This document shows, one piece after another, positions 28,196 through 38,464 of a stretch of DNA of 64,000 bases. The position numbers and the translations under genes were made by a program. Position 1 is the first letter of the stretch, and the number at the start of each line of letters is the position of its first letter. Source of the stretch: Zea mays (Eukaryota > Streptophyta > Magnoliopsida > Poales > Poaceae); the NCBI RefSeq assembly GCF_902167145.1, contig NC_050100.1:194673439-194737438 (forward strand), read 5' to 3'. Below the pieces are notes generated by a model that was given only the letters and a program-made list of their open reading frames with translations, was not told the origin of the DNA and searched no databases.

Positions 28196-29781
28196 TAGGG
28201 ATGGCAATGGGTCCCGATTCCCCGCGGGGAATTTCTCCGGGGGCGAGGATGGAGAAATTTCTTCCTCCACGGGTATGTAAACAGGGGAAATTTTTCTCCC
28301 ACGGGTAAACGGGGATGGAGACGGGTGGACGGGGAAGCATTCCCTATCCTCGTTCTCCATGAGGATCCATTAAACCTACACGTCACGATGTTTTCATGTA
28401 TTAGTTAATGATAAAAGTAAATAATTATCTTATCAAGAGATCACTTATTGTTAGGCCTGCAAACGGGGTAGGTGTAGGTCGGTATTTTAGGTGGGTTTAA
28501 GAAATGATTTTGTTTTGGTGGGTTGTGATGGGTTTTAATTGTGAATGGGTTGGGTTGGTGGGTTTATTTTGTATTGTGGGTCGAAATGGTTAATACCCAT
28601 GAGTGTAGATGAGTTTGCATAGGCATGGGCTTTCATGGGTCTTCACCCATCCGTAGACCGTAAGACTGTATTCGAGTCGACTTCCAACTTAGTCCCAAAT
28701 CCCAACGTACCCAACTCAACCTTAACTCTCTAAGTCTTCACCCGTGTACCGGCGGTCCCATCCTGCTTTCTGCCCTGGCGGCCGGCACTCCCCTCTCCCT
28801 AAGTCTTCGCCTCGACGGACGGAGCTCCCCTGACCCCTGCTGACACCCGACGCTAATTATACACTTTCACACTTAGACGGCGACGCCCCTGTCTCCTGTC
28901 CCCTGGCACACGCTCTTGCATACGAAGCGAACACACTGTCGCCCTAGGGACCGTTCACACATGGTTCTTTTCTTTTCACTTACAGGGAGATTTAGACGTC
29001 GTTCGGTGGGCTTCTGATGCTATCTAGATGTGCCCTTCCATTTGTTGCTAGCTTCAAGCTTGATCAGAGACTCTTTTCACAGCTGCTAGTTTATGTTTGT
29101 TGCCAAAAAGATAATTGTTCACTAATGATCTTTAACAGATGTTTTTTGTTATTCTCTCGAGACCTAAATGTTCATCGACCAAACTTGTTTTGTATCAGCG
29201 TATAATATTATTGTCACTGTTTTTGTATGTCGTGGACTATGTTTTTGTATGTCATTGAAACTATCTATAAAATTGTCACCGTGTATCAGTGTATGTGTAT
29301 GCAGTTGACTTGATGTGATACAATAAGCTGAACCCACGGGGTTTCCATGGGTTTCCACCCATTTACGGGTTAGTTTGGGTCAATAATATTATTGGATGGG
29401 TTGAGTTTAATTTTCTTCTTATATTTTTGGATGGGTGTGGGATGGATATCAAAGTTATTAGATTTAGATATTGGTAGGCGTGGGTTTTGGATTTTTTGCC
29501 ATTAGCAGAATATGTTTATTTTGATGTACACATAATGATTTTTTACATCTAACAATACTTAGAAGTGAAAATGTTTTGTATTAATAATAAATAATGTATG
29601 TCCTAATTATAATTTAAACGGTGAAGGGATCCTGTCAGGGATTTATCCTACGGGAAATGGGGATGAAGAAGAAATGTTTCTCATAAACGTTCATGGGGAT
29701 CCCCACGGTTGAAAATTTGACGTCGTGGGAACGGATATGAGGAGCTATTCCTACACAGGAAATTCACCATTGCCATCTCTG
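28196..29781. mobile_element. Non-autonomous hAT-like element, 1.6 kb
   Basis: Terminal inverted repeats TAGGGATGGCAATGG and CCATTGCCATCTCTG, flanked by gtcctgga (28188-28195) and gtcgtgga (29782-29789), an 8-bp duplication with one mismatch. Subterminal parts contain GGGGATGG / CCCCG motifs at both ends. No transposase ORF. The middle (28452-29508) looks like a second inserted element rich in GTGGGTT / AACCCAC motifs with ends TAGGCCTGCAAACGGG and TTGCCATTAGCAG, but without a matching 8-bp duplication. Confidence 0.75.
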
Positions 29782-29789
29782 GTCGTGGA

Positions 29790-30069
29790 GTGCTTGTTTG
29801 TGAAGCAGGAGCGGCCTACGAAGCTTCCTGTGGAAAGTAGTGCTCGAAGTGTTTTGATTTTTAGTGCAACCAGCGTAAAAGTCCTTCCTATGCACCCAAA
29901 CGGTTGACAAAAAGAACTTTGCCAGGAAGAAAATGTAACCATTATTACGAAAGTAACGAAACCACGAGTAGTTAATTTTGCCAGGAAGAAAATGTAATTC
30001 AGATGCTTCCAAAGAGGCCGCACGGCCGCGACTCAGCGGAATCAACGATGGTATCTATCTGTATCTTGT
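29790..30069. other. Short spacer, presumed 3' flank of the cytochrome b5 gene
   Basis: Non-coding; contains a repeated TTGCCAGGAAGAAAATGTAA at about 29920-29939 and 29978-29997. It should hold the 3' UTR of the minus-strand cytochrome b5 gene. Confidence 0.5.
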
Positions 30070-30687
30070 CTACTCCGCCTTGGCCCTGGCATAGTTCTGC
30101 TGCAGCGCGAAGGCCAGCGCCAGCAGCAGGACGGGCGCGGCGAGCTGCAGGAGCGTGGCCCAAGCGCCGGCGCTCGTCGCGGCCTTCTCGGACGACCTGG
30201 CGTCGTCCTTGGTGACGACGCAGGCGGGCTTGGCCGGGAAGGTAGCCGCGTCGACCTTGCCGATGCAGTACTGGGGCATGAGCTCCTTGGCGGAGGCGCT
30301 GTGGCCGATGTCCTCGAAGTCCGCGGTGGCGTCCTTGCCTGCGCACGCACGACGAAGACGAAGACGAAGACGGCGGCGGTGAGTCGTGGACATATCATCA
30401 GTAAGCGCTACCAACTCACCACCACCCTTCTGGAGTCTGAGACTACTTTACTTACCGACGGACGCCAGCAGGACCTCGTCGCCGCCGGGGTGCTCCTCCA
30501 TGAACGGCGTGACGTCGTACACCTGAGCAGAGCAGAATCAGCGAGGCCGGGGGCGTCAAACACGGTCGGAGTCGATCGTCGGCCGGTGACGAAATATACG
30601 TACCTTGCCGGCGATGATGAGCCAGCAGTCCTTGCGGTCGCTGTGCTTCCTCACCTCCTCGAACGAGTAAACCTTCCCTCCCGCCAT
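30070..30687 (-). CDS. CYB5: Cytochrome b5, tail-anchored, 3 exons, 139 aa
   Basis: Exons on the minus strand: 30687-30604, 30522-30456, 30338-30070; GT-AG introns of 81 and 117 nt; 84+67+269 = 420 nt with stop. The protein starts MAGGKVYSFEEVRKHSD, has the heme-binding HPGGDE motif (first axial His) at the end of exon 2 and GHSASAKE (second axial His) in exon 3. It ends in a hydrophobic C-terminal anchor (LLQLAAPVLLLALAFAL) followed by a short polar tail. Cytochrome b5 carries electrons in the ER to desaturases, hydroxylases and P450 enzymes. Length and exon layout are normal and no lesion is seen. Open frames on the + strand across 30003-30726 are its shadows. Confidence 0.95.
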
Positions 30688-30783
30688 ATGGTGGTTGGCG
30701 GCCTCCCCGATCGAGATGAGGATTGAACAAGACCACCACCAGATGAAGAAATTACTTACTTCCTTTTGTGATTATGGGTGGAG

Positions 30784-30793
30784 TATATATATA
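30784..30793 (-). promoter_or_regulatory. TATA box of the cytochrome b5 gene
   Basis: Minus strand TATATATATA lies about 100 bp upstream of the ATG at 30687, a normal distance for a short 5' leader. Confidence 0.7.
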
Positions 30794-30797
30794 GTGA

Positions 30798-31002
30798 GCG
30801 AGGACCCCGAGCTATACCACCGTTTGGCCGGCCGATCCCGTGTGCTGGAGGAGTCATCTCACGTGTGTTGGGTCGGTGTTGACCTGGACCTGGCGCTGTC
30901 GCAGGTCTCGGTTTCCACTACGTGTCATGACATTTCGGGGTTGAGTTGAGGACGTGAGATTGTTTGTTGACCGATCATCGCGTGACGTAGTGCCGTGACT
31001 AA
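30798..31002. promoter_or_regulatory. Upstream region of the cytochrome b5 gene
   Basis: About 200 bp between the TATA box and a MITE. It probably holds the proximal promoter; no specific site is assigned. Confidence 0.4.
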
Positions 31003-31542
31003 GGGCCTGTTTGTTTATCCCTATGGATTATATAATCTGGATTATTTTTGGAGGATTATATAATCTGGATTATATAATCTGGATTATATAATCTGAGTAG
31101 TCCTGTTTGTTTACCCAGATTATTTGAGTTGTTAATAGGATTCTTTTGTATGAGGAAGACAAGAATACCCTCTATATTTGTACTAGGTTGAAACTCATAT
31201 ATATATAAAAAATAATTCAATTGACATTGGCAAATATTGCATTAGCAATATTATCACGGAAGGCATTCATGTCACCTTCTTCATCCCCAAATTGACTAGT
31301 ACTAGGCGCAAAAACGATTCGGTGGATTATAATGGCAATGGTGGGTAATTTCTAGGAAACTTGAAAGGGTAGTGGGGAAGTGGGAAAAAATAATCTGAAA
31401 TAAGCACCTCCTCACTTGCTTATGGATTATCATAATCCAAGGGATTAGATTATATAATCTGGGCAAATAAGCTGGACTGTTTGTTTGCCTTTTAGGATTA
31501 TTTAATCCAGATTATATAATCTGGGGGTAAACAAACAGGCCC
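31003..31542. mobile_element. Tourist-like (PIF/Harbinger-type) MITE, 540 bp
   Basis: Terminal inverted repeats start GGGCCTGTTTGTTT and end AAACAAACAGGCCC, with 3-bp duplication TAA on both sides (31000-31002, 31543-31545). The ends carry repeats of GGATTATATAATC that can fold back. No coding capacity. It lies about 300 bp upstream of the cytochrome b5 start. Confidence 0.85.
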
Positions 31543-31545
31543 TAA

Positions 31546-31947
31546 GGTGACTCCCGGGCCCGGCCCGGGCGGCTTTGGGACCGACCTCGGCCCAGTCCCA
31601 CTAGCGGTCTTCGTCTCGTCTGGCACGAGATGTCTCCACGGACAAGCACGGAACGGACAACGACGACCAAGGCTAACAGGAGTACAGGACGGCACCGTCC
31701 GTCGTCTCTCAAGTCTGTAACGCACACGCGCGCCGAGCGTAAGCGAAGGCGGAGCGAATAAGGCAATGGTGGTGGTGGCGGTGGTGGTGGACGGCAGGGG
31801 CACGCGCGCGCCGCCAGCCACGCGAGAACCAGCGCTACCCTGTTGTAGCACGGAAATGCTGGGCAATGCAAAAGGCGCGTAGCACGGCGCCGCGAAACCA
31901 GGGGCCAGAGCGCGGCTTACCAAAAACTTGTATAGTAAATATTATTA
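31546..31947. other. GC-rich non-coding stretch
   Basis: Holds GC-rich sequence with a GGTGGTGGC-type microsatellite at about 31768-31792. Open frames on the minus strand are low complexity and overlap the MITE edge; I do not call a gene. Confidence 0.4.
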
Positions 31948-32232
31948 GAGCATATCCAAGAGTCCAGAAAACGACTCCTCAAAATCAGTCTTAAGGGACA
32001 TTTAAATAATTAGTGGTATAGATTTTAATCTTTTTTCAGATCCCTTAAAGCGGTATATTGTTTCTGGGGAGCTCAAAAAATTCCTTATTTGTAGCTACAA
32101 CTGAGTAAGTTTAAAGTCATGCAAAAGTTGGGAGCACTTTAAATAAACTGTTGGAGACACATTTTTGTGTTTTTTCTAAAAAAACTGGATTTAGAGGAGA
32201 CTTTGGGGAGCTCTTGGAAGTTGGAGATGCTC
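31948..32232. mobile_element. MITE, 285 bp, PIF/Harbinger-like
   Basis: Ends GAGCATATCCAAGAG and (after TTGGAAG) TTGGAGATGCTC are near-inverted repeats, flanked by TTA at 31945-31947 and 32233-32235. No coding capacity. Confidence 0.65.
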
Positions 32233-33067
32233 TTAGAGGCTATTGTGTTGTTGCCCTCACTTTGATTTCTAACTGTGATTTTACCTCTACTTTTCAAACT
32301 TTGTAATTTTGCCTCCACTTTTCTATGATGAAGCTAAAAAGTTACCTCTAGTTTGGCATCCCAAAAAACCAGAAAGAATTTGAGGGAATAAGAAGAGATT
32401 TTAGTCTCTTCAATCTCCTTCGGTTTTCTGGCTCCTAAACTAGTCCTAATTTTTTATTGTGCCATGTGCAGCATAGACTACTACATCTGAAAATGTATCG
32501 TAACATGTTGCGCCTGTTTGGTTCAGCTTTTTTCTGACCAGATTTTCTGAAAATCTGGCCGTGGGGAGAATTTGAGTATCATTACGATTACGTGTGGAGG
32601 AAGATAAAGTTGTTCATAGGGCTCAGAATCTAGAAAGTGACAAATTCCTACTATTACGTGTGGAGGAAGATAAAGTCATGCAAAAGTTGGAAGTGTTTTA
32701 AAGAAACTGTAGGAGACATATTTTTGTGTTTTCCAAAAAACTGGATTTAGAGGAGACTTCTGGGGAGCTCTTGGAGATGCTCTTAGAGGCTATTGTGTTG
32801 TTGCCCTCACTTTGATTTCTAACTGTGATTTTACCTCTACTTTTCAAACTTTGTAATTTTACCTCCACTTTTCTATGATGAAGCTAAAAAGTTATCTCTA
32901 GTTTGACAGCCCAAAAAACCAGAAAGGATTTGAGGGAATAAGAAGTGATTTTTGTTTCTTCAATCTCCTTCGGTTTTCTGGCTCCTAAACTAGCCCTAAT
33001 TTTTTATTGTGCCATGTGCAGCGTAGACTAGTAGACTACTACATCTGAAAATGTATCGTAACATGTT
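32112..33067. repeat. Direct duplication of about 400 bp
   Basis: 32112-32509 and 32671-33067 are closely similar over their length, from TAAAGTCATGCAAAAGTTGG to AATGTATCGTAACATGTT, with scattered substitutions and small indels. The second copy begins part way through the MITE at 31948-32232. The spacer contains ACGTGTGGAGGAAGATAAAG, also found just before the second copy. No coding content recognised. Confidence 0.8.
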
Positions 33068-33151
33068 ATCTGCTCGTCAGTTGTTTTGGGATGAATGGGT
33101 TCGTTGTAAACTTGGGTAACCGTCCTGCCTCCCTCTAGCTAGGAGGCCTAA

Positions 33152-33277
33152 GGCCTTGTTCGTTTCTGTCGGATTGGTGGGTCGGAACGATTCTTGACCG
33201 GATTGCTTCTCTAATTTACATAAACTTTGATTAGCTAGAACAATTCCGGGTGCAATCCGACGGAAACGAACAAGGCC
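33152..33277. mobile_element. Small Tourist-like MITE, 126 bp
   Basis: Inverted ends GGCCTTGTTCGTTTC and GAAACGAACAAGGCC (with small variation inside), flanked by TAA at 33149-33151 and 33278-33280. Confidence 0.8.
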
Positions 33278-33349
33278 TAAGTTGTTTTGGGTAACTTCGG
33301 TAGCTAGCCCTAAGTTGTTTTGGTTACCCAGTGTTGATGGTGCTGCATG

Positions 33350-33955
33350 CAGGTTCCAAATTTGAAACTGACAGGTCCTAGCCTTGCTGTTCTGCTGGTG
33401 GATCCTTTGACTATTGAGGCTGATCTGAAAGTTAAAGGTCGTACTGAATCCGACGATAAACACTTGAGCTTTCTACCAGTGCCATTCTTGAACATGATCC
33501 CGCTCGAGTCATGCCTGCGTACAAGAGATTTCACCTGCAAGCTGATCAGCACACTGAGGTTTGCTCTCGCCATTGTTGTTTTCTCAGTGGAGGCTACAGT
33601 TAGTGTGCGAGTTCGTGGTGGGTCATGGCCTGATGGTCTTCGTGGTGGGTCTTGCTTGATTCTGGGGACGATGAACTGCCTACTCCCTTCGTTTTTTTAT
33701 TAGTAGCTGGATAGTGCAATTTTACACTATCCAGCGACTAATAAAAAGAAACGGATGGAGTATTTCTGATGATGGCACTATCACACTTGGTCGTCTGAGT
33801 TGCATCTGTTGAAGTGAGTGGGGAGCTGAACGTTTCTATCAAAAGGCATGGCAAGGTGGTGAAGTCTTTACACACTGAGAGAGGTGTTTCAAACCTAAAG
33901 AGGCAGGTTGGAGTTATGGCAGTCTTGACGCTGCAAAATGGATGTATCTGTGGCC
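33350..33955 (+). pseudogene. DUF6598-like gene fragment, broken
   Basis: After an acceptor-like TGCATGCAG the frame reads VPNLKLTGPSLAVLLVDP, then DLKVKGRTESDDKHLSFL, and further on SVEATVSVRVRGGSWPDG and VEVSGELNVSIK. This block order is what I recall for the grass DUF6598 family. The parts are in different frames (breaks near 33540-33600 and 33660-33810), the start and end are missing, and a Stowaway-type MITE sits inside at 33683-33760. The function of the family is not known. Family assignment is from memory and moderate. Confidence 0.55.
33683..33760. mobile_element. Stowaway-type MITE, 78 bp
   Basis: Starts CTCCCTTCGTTT and ends AAACGGATGGAG, flanked by TA on both sides (33681-33682 and 33761-33762). 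The centre TGGATAGTG...CACTATCCA folds back. Confidence 0.8.
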
Positions 33956-34050
33956 TGGTCGTTTCTTTCATCTTACGGTGTGTAGCGTGCGGGCGTGAAA
34001 AGGAAGCTTTGTAAGAGTCGGTGTTAGCCGTGGTTGTTGCTTCGATTAAT

Positions 34051-35336
34051 CACTACAGTAAAAACAAACACCTCCGACAGCCGCGCAGGAAACCGCCGGA
34101 GATAACCTTATGTCCGAACGACTGAGCTGGCCGTCGGACATAACACCCTATGTCCGACGGCTGTCAGAGGGCCGTCGGACATAAGGTTATCTCCGACGGC
34201 CCGTACTACAGTCGTCGGAGATAAAGCGATTTAACCGCGCGCGGCCAGGGAACACCCTTTCATTTTCCATCTTTCCAGCGCCACCGTCGTCCCGTCCCCG
34301 AGCTTCGGCCGCCGTGCTGCCAGCCCCGCCCGCCGCCGCGCTACCCGCCGCACTGCTGCCCCGCTCGCCGCGCAGTCGTCCCCGTCACCGCCGTGCTGCC
34401 TCGTCGCTGCCGATCGCAGCCCCGCTCACGCCGGAGCCCCGCTCGCCCCGCCCCGCACTCTCAAGTGAGTAGTTTAAGTATTATTTTGTATATGTTAATA
34501 TTGTTTTATAGTTGCAATTTTTGTTGTTAAATAATTAGTATGTTAAATATTGTTTAATTTATTGTGTGCGATGACCGAAATTTGATTATGTAATTAATTT
34601 AGTTTGTTTTTGTTTACTTAGTGGTGCTTAGATAATTAAAACAGAGTCTAGCCGGAGGAGGTGGCGATGGATATGAGTGATAATGATGTAAAACACTTGT
34701 TGCAACCTTTCATGTGAAAGACTATCCGTCGAACAATGTTCATTTTGGATTTTGGACAACTATGTTGATGTAAACACTTGTTGCAACCATTTGGAACTAT
34801 ATGTCGTTATGTTAAATTTGTGAATGTGAATACTTATGTGAGTATATTTGTGAATGTGTATACTTATGTGAGTATATTTGTGATTGTGAATTTGTATATG
34901 TGTATGAAATCTGTTTTGTATTTGCAAATGTCAGATTTTTTAAAATTCAGAATTTTGTGCAATTTCTGGAATATGTTATGTCCGACGGCCTAGTATAAGC
35001 CGTCGGACATAAGGTATATGTTATGTCCGACGGCTTATGCAACCGTCGGAGATAGGCTTGTTATGTCCGACGGCCTACGTCGGGCCGTCGGACATAACAG
35101 CAGTGGGCTCCACAGGCGACGGTTAAAACGGTTGCCACGCCTTACCTCCGATGGTCGGATGGGACCGTCGGAGATAGCTTATGTCCGACGGCGGCCGTCG
35201 GACATAACGCTATTTCCGACGCCTTACCCCCGACGGCTTAAAACCGTCGGAGATAGGTTAATGCCGTCAGACATAACCTATCTCCGACGGTCCAAAGCTT
35301 ATGTCCGACGGCTAAGTTCTTCCGTTTACTGTACTG
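34051..35336. mobile_element. Small CACTA transposon, non-autonomous, 1.3 kb
   Basis: Starts CACTACAGTAAAA and ends TTTACTGTACTG, inverted repeats with one mismatch (right end CAGTA instead of CACTA). Both subterminal zones (34070-34230, 34975-35310) hold many TCCGACGGC / GCCGTCGGA units in both orientations, typical of CACTA ends where transposase binds. The middle has a GC-rich block followed by AT-rich DNA and a short repeat of about 36 bp at 34810-34890. No transposase. A clean 3-bp duplication is not seen (aat / att). Confidence 0.8.
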
Positions 35337-35501
35337 ATTCTCTAGCATGTAATGATAAGTTCACATTGGGATATGCTTGCTGTTTTGCTGGTGGCCGTTT
35401 TCTATTTATTTTTCTTGATCCTCTAGCATGTAATAGAGTATCCTCCAAGTAGAATGAGTTTTTTCCTTGATCTCCCTGCATAAAGCCCAAGTTGCTCATT
35501 G
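35337..35501. other. Host sequence left of Huck-like copy Y
   Basis: Contains a duplicated CTCTAGCATGTAAT at about 35340 and 35422. It continues across the insertion into 57231 (target duplication ttgct). Confidence 0.5.
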
Positions 35502-35506
35502 TTGCT

Positions 35507-37392
35507 TGTCGGCGTTTCGAGACCGGGGGGTCCCTAAGCCGACGAGTGAATGTCGCCGCGTGCCCCAGCCCAGATGGGTCGACGCGAGGCCAGGCGCGAA
35601 GGGGGGAAGTGAGGTGGCCGGAGACAGGCGTGAGAGAGGTGGAAATCCCGCGGCCTTCGTGTTCGTCCCGCGCCCAGATCGGATGCGCTTGCAGTAGGGG
35701 GTTACAAGCGTCCACGCGGGAGAGGGAGCGAGCGGCTTCAAGCGAGCGCCTGTCTCGTCCTCGTCCCCGCGCGGCCAACCCTCTCTAAGAGGGCCCTGGT
35801 CCTTCCTTTTATAGGCGTAAGGAGAGGATTCAGGTGTACAATGGGGGGTATAGCAGAGTGCTACGTGTCTAGCGGAGGAGAGCTAGCGCCCTAAGTACAT
35901 GCCGTCATGGCAGCCGGAGAGATTTTGGCACCCAGCTGGTGTGATGTCGTGGCCGTCGGAGGAGTGCTGGAGCCTGGCGGAGGGACAGCTGTCGGAGCTG
36001 TTGAGTCCTTGCTGACGTCCTCTTGCTTCCGTAAGGGGGCTGAGAGCAGCCGTCGTCACAGAGTATGCAGGGCGCCATCATTGCCTATCTGGCGGAACGA
36101 GCCAGATGGGACGCCGGTCTTGTTCCCATGGCCCGAGTTAGCTCGGGGTAGGGTGATGATGGCACCTCCTGTTGACGTGGCTAGTCTGCGCCCTAGGTTG
36201 GGCGATGTGGAAGCTCCTCCGAAGCCGAGGTCGAGTCTGTCTTCCGTGGCCGAGGTCGAGTCCGAGCCCCTGGTTCGGGCGAGGCGGAGACCGTCGGTTG
36301 AGGCCAGGGCGGAGTCCGAGCCCTGGGGTCGGACGAAGCGGAGTTCGTCGTCTTCTGGGGCTGAGCCCGAGTCCGAGCCCTGGGTCGGGCGGAGCGGAGT
36401 TCATCGTCTTCCGGGACTTAGCCCGAGTCCGAGCCTTGGGTCGGGCGGAGCGGAGTTCGCCGTCTTCCGGGGCTTAGCCCGAGTCCGAGCCCTGGGTCGG
36501 GCGGAGCAGAGTTCGTCGTTTTCCGGGGCTTAGCCCGAGTCCGAGCCCTGGGTCGGGCGGAGCGGAGTTCGCCGTCTTCCGGGGCTTAGCCCGAGTCCGA
36601 GTCCTGGGTCGGGCGGAGCGGAGTTCGCCGTCTTCCGGGGCTTAGCCCGAGTCCGAGCCCTGGGTCGGGCGGAGCGGAGTTTGTCGTCTTCCGGGACTTA
36701 GCCCGAGTCCGAGCCCTGGGTCGGGCAGAGCGGAGGTCGCCGTCTTCCGGGGCTTAGCCCGAGTCCGAGCCCTGGGTCGGGCGGAGCGGAGCTCGCCGTC
36801 TTCCGGGGCTTAGCCCGAGTCCGAGCCCTGGGTCGGGCGGAGTGGAGTTCGTCGTCTTCGAGTCCGAGCCCTGGGTCGGGCGAAGCGGAGCTTCCTATGG
36901 TGCCTGCGGCCGGTCCTGACTGCCTGTCAGCCTCACTCTGTCAAGTGGCACCGCAGTCGGAGCGGCGCAGGTGGCGCTGTCTTTCTGTCAGGCCGGTCAG
37001 TGGAGCGGCGAAGTGACGGCGGTCACTTCGGCTCTATCGGTTGGGGGGCGCGCGTCAGGATAAAGGTGTCAGGCCGCCTTTGCATTAAATGCTCCTGCGA
37101 TTTGGTCGGTCGGTGCGGTGATTTGGTCAGGGTTGCTTCTTGGCGAAGACAGGGCCTCGGGCGAGCCGGAAATATGTTCGCCGCTGGAGGGGGGCCTCGG
37201 GCGAGACGGAAATCCTCCGGGGTCGGCTGCCCTTGTCCGAGGCTAGGCTCGGGCGAGGCGTGATCGAGTCCCTCGAATGGACTGATCCCTGACCTAATCG
37301 CACCCATCAGGCCTTTGCAGCTTTATGCTGATGGGGGTTACGAGCTGAGAATTAGGAGCCTTGAGGGTACCCCCTAATTATGGTCCCCGACA
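35507..37392 (-). repeat. 3' LTR of copy Y, 1886 bp, with about ten 56-bp repeats
   Basis: TGTCGGCG...CCCCGACA on +. The tandem array spans about 36310-36890. It is very similar to 55328-57225 with scattered base changes, so the insertion is older than copy C. The TATA-like box on minus is near 35806. Confidence 0.9.
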
Positions 37393-38464
37393 GTAGCCCC
37401 CGAGCCTCGAAGGGAGAGTTAGCACTCGCTTGGAGGCTTTCGTCGCACTTTTTTGCAAGGGGACCAGCCTTTCTCGGTTGCGTTTTATTCCGGTGGGTGC
37501 GCGCGAGCGCACCCGCCGGGTGTAGCCCCCGAGGTCTCGGAGGAGTGGTTTGACTCCTCCGAGGTCTTAATGCCTCGCGTAATGCTTCGGCTGGTCTGAT
37601 CGTTCCCTCATGCGAGCTGGCCGTAGCCCGGGTGTACGGTCGGGTCCCAAGTTCTCGGGCTGGTATGTTGACGCTGTCAATGGTTCGGCCGGAGCCGGGT
37701 TTGTGAGAGCAGCCCCCGAGCCTCTACACAGGGCGAGAGGGCGGTCAGGGACAGACTCGACTTTTTTACATACGCCCCTGCGTCGCCTTTCCGCAAGGAG
37801 GAGGGGGGAGAGCGCCATATTGCCCTCGATGGGCGCCGAACATGGTGTCTCCGGTGAGCTGCAGGCGGGTAATCCGAGTGGACGTCCGTGCCCCGTTCGT
37901 TAGGGGTCGGCTAGGGGCCCAGAGGCGCGTCCAAAAGTACCTGCGGGTGATCTGCCGGACTCGGTCCCCTGGCGACGGGGTCCGAGGGCTCGATGCCTCC
38001 CTCTGATGGGATTCCGTTACAAGATCGTTCCCACTGGTCTCGAAAATGTCCTAGGGTACCTCGGGAGCGCAGCCCGAGCCTTGGTTATGTATCGAACGTA
38101 CCCATGGTCATCCCTCGCTCTGTGTCTGAGGCGGCTGTGAACCCTTCGGGGGCCAGCCTTCGAACCCCTGATCAGTAGTGGGCTCGGAGCCCGAGTAGCC
38201 TGAGGCGGCCGTGGAACCCTTCCGAGGGGCCGGCCTTCGAACCTCTGACCAGTAGTGGGTGTAGAGCCCACGCGATCTGAGGCGGCTATCGAACCCTTTC
38301 GAGGGGCCAGCCTTCGAACCTCTGATCAGTAGGGAGGCTCAGAGCCTGGTTCCTTCACGGGGAAGGATCCTTTTCGGGGTATCCCCCTTTCCCGGTCCCT
38401 GTTGCAAGAGAGAGAAAGAGGAAAAAAGGAAAAGGATACGAAATCGAACGACGCGGCGTACCTT
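37393..38464 (-). other. 3' non-coding internal region of copy Y (left piece)
   Basis: Non-coding GC-rich DNA next to the 3' LTR; on the minus strand the G-rich GAGGCTCGGGGGCTAC abuts the LTR and is the candidate polypurine primer. Three tandem units of 74-77 bp (starting GAGGCGGC) lie at about 38128, 38202 and 38279. Confidence 0.7.

Noticed and set aside
28452..29508. Nested second hAT element within 28196-29781
   Set aside because: Ends look hAT-like but the flanking 8 bp (cttattgt / aatatgtt) do not match, so it is only mentioned, not called.
30003..30726. Several + strand ORFs across the cytochrome b5 gene
   Set aside because: They lie opposite the real exons and have no recognisable motif.
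31498..31923. 141-aa minus-strand ORF
   Set aside because: Runs from the MITE end into GC-rich simple sequence; low complexity, no motif.
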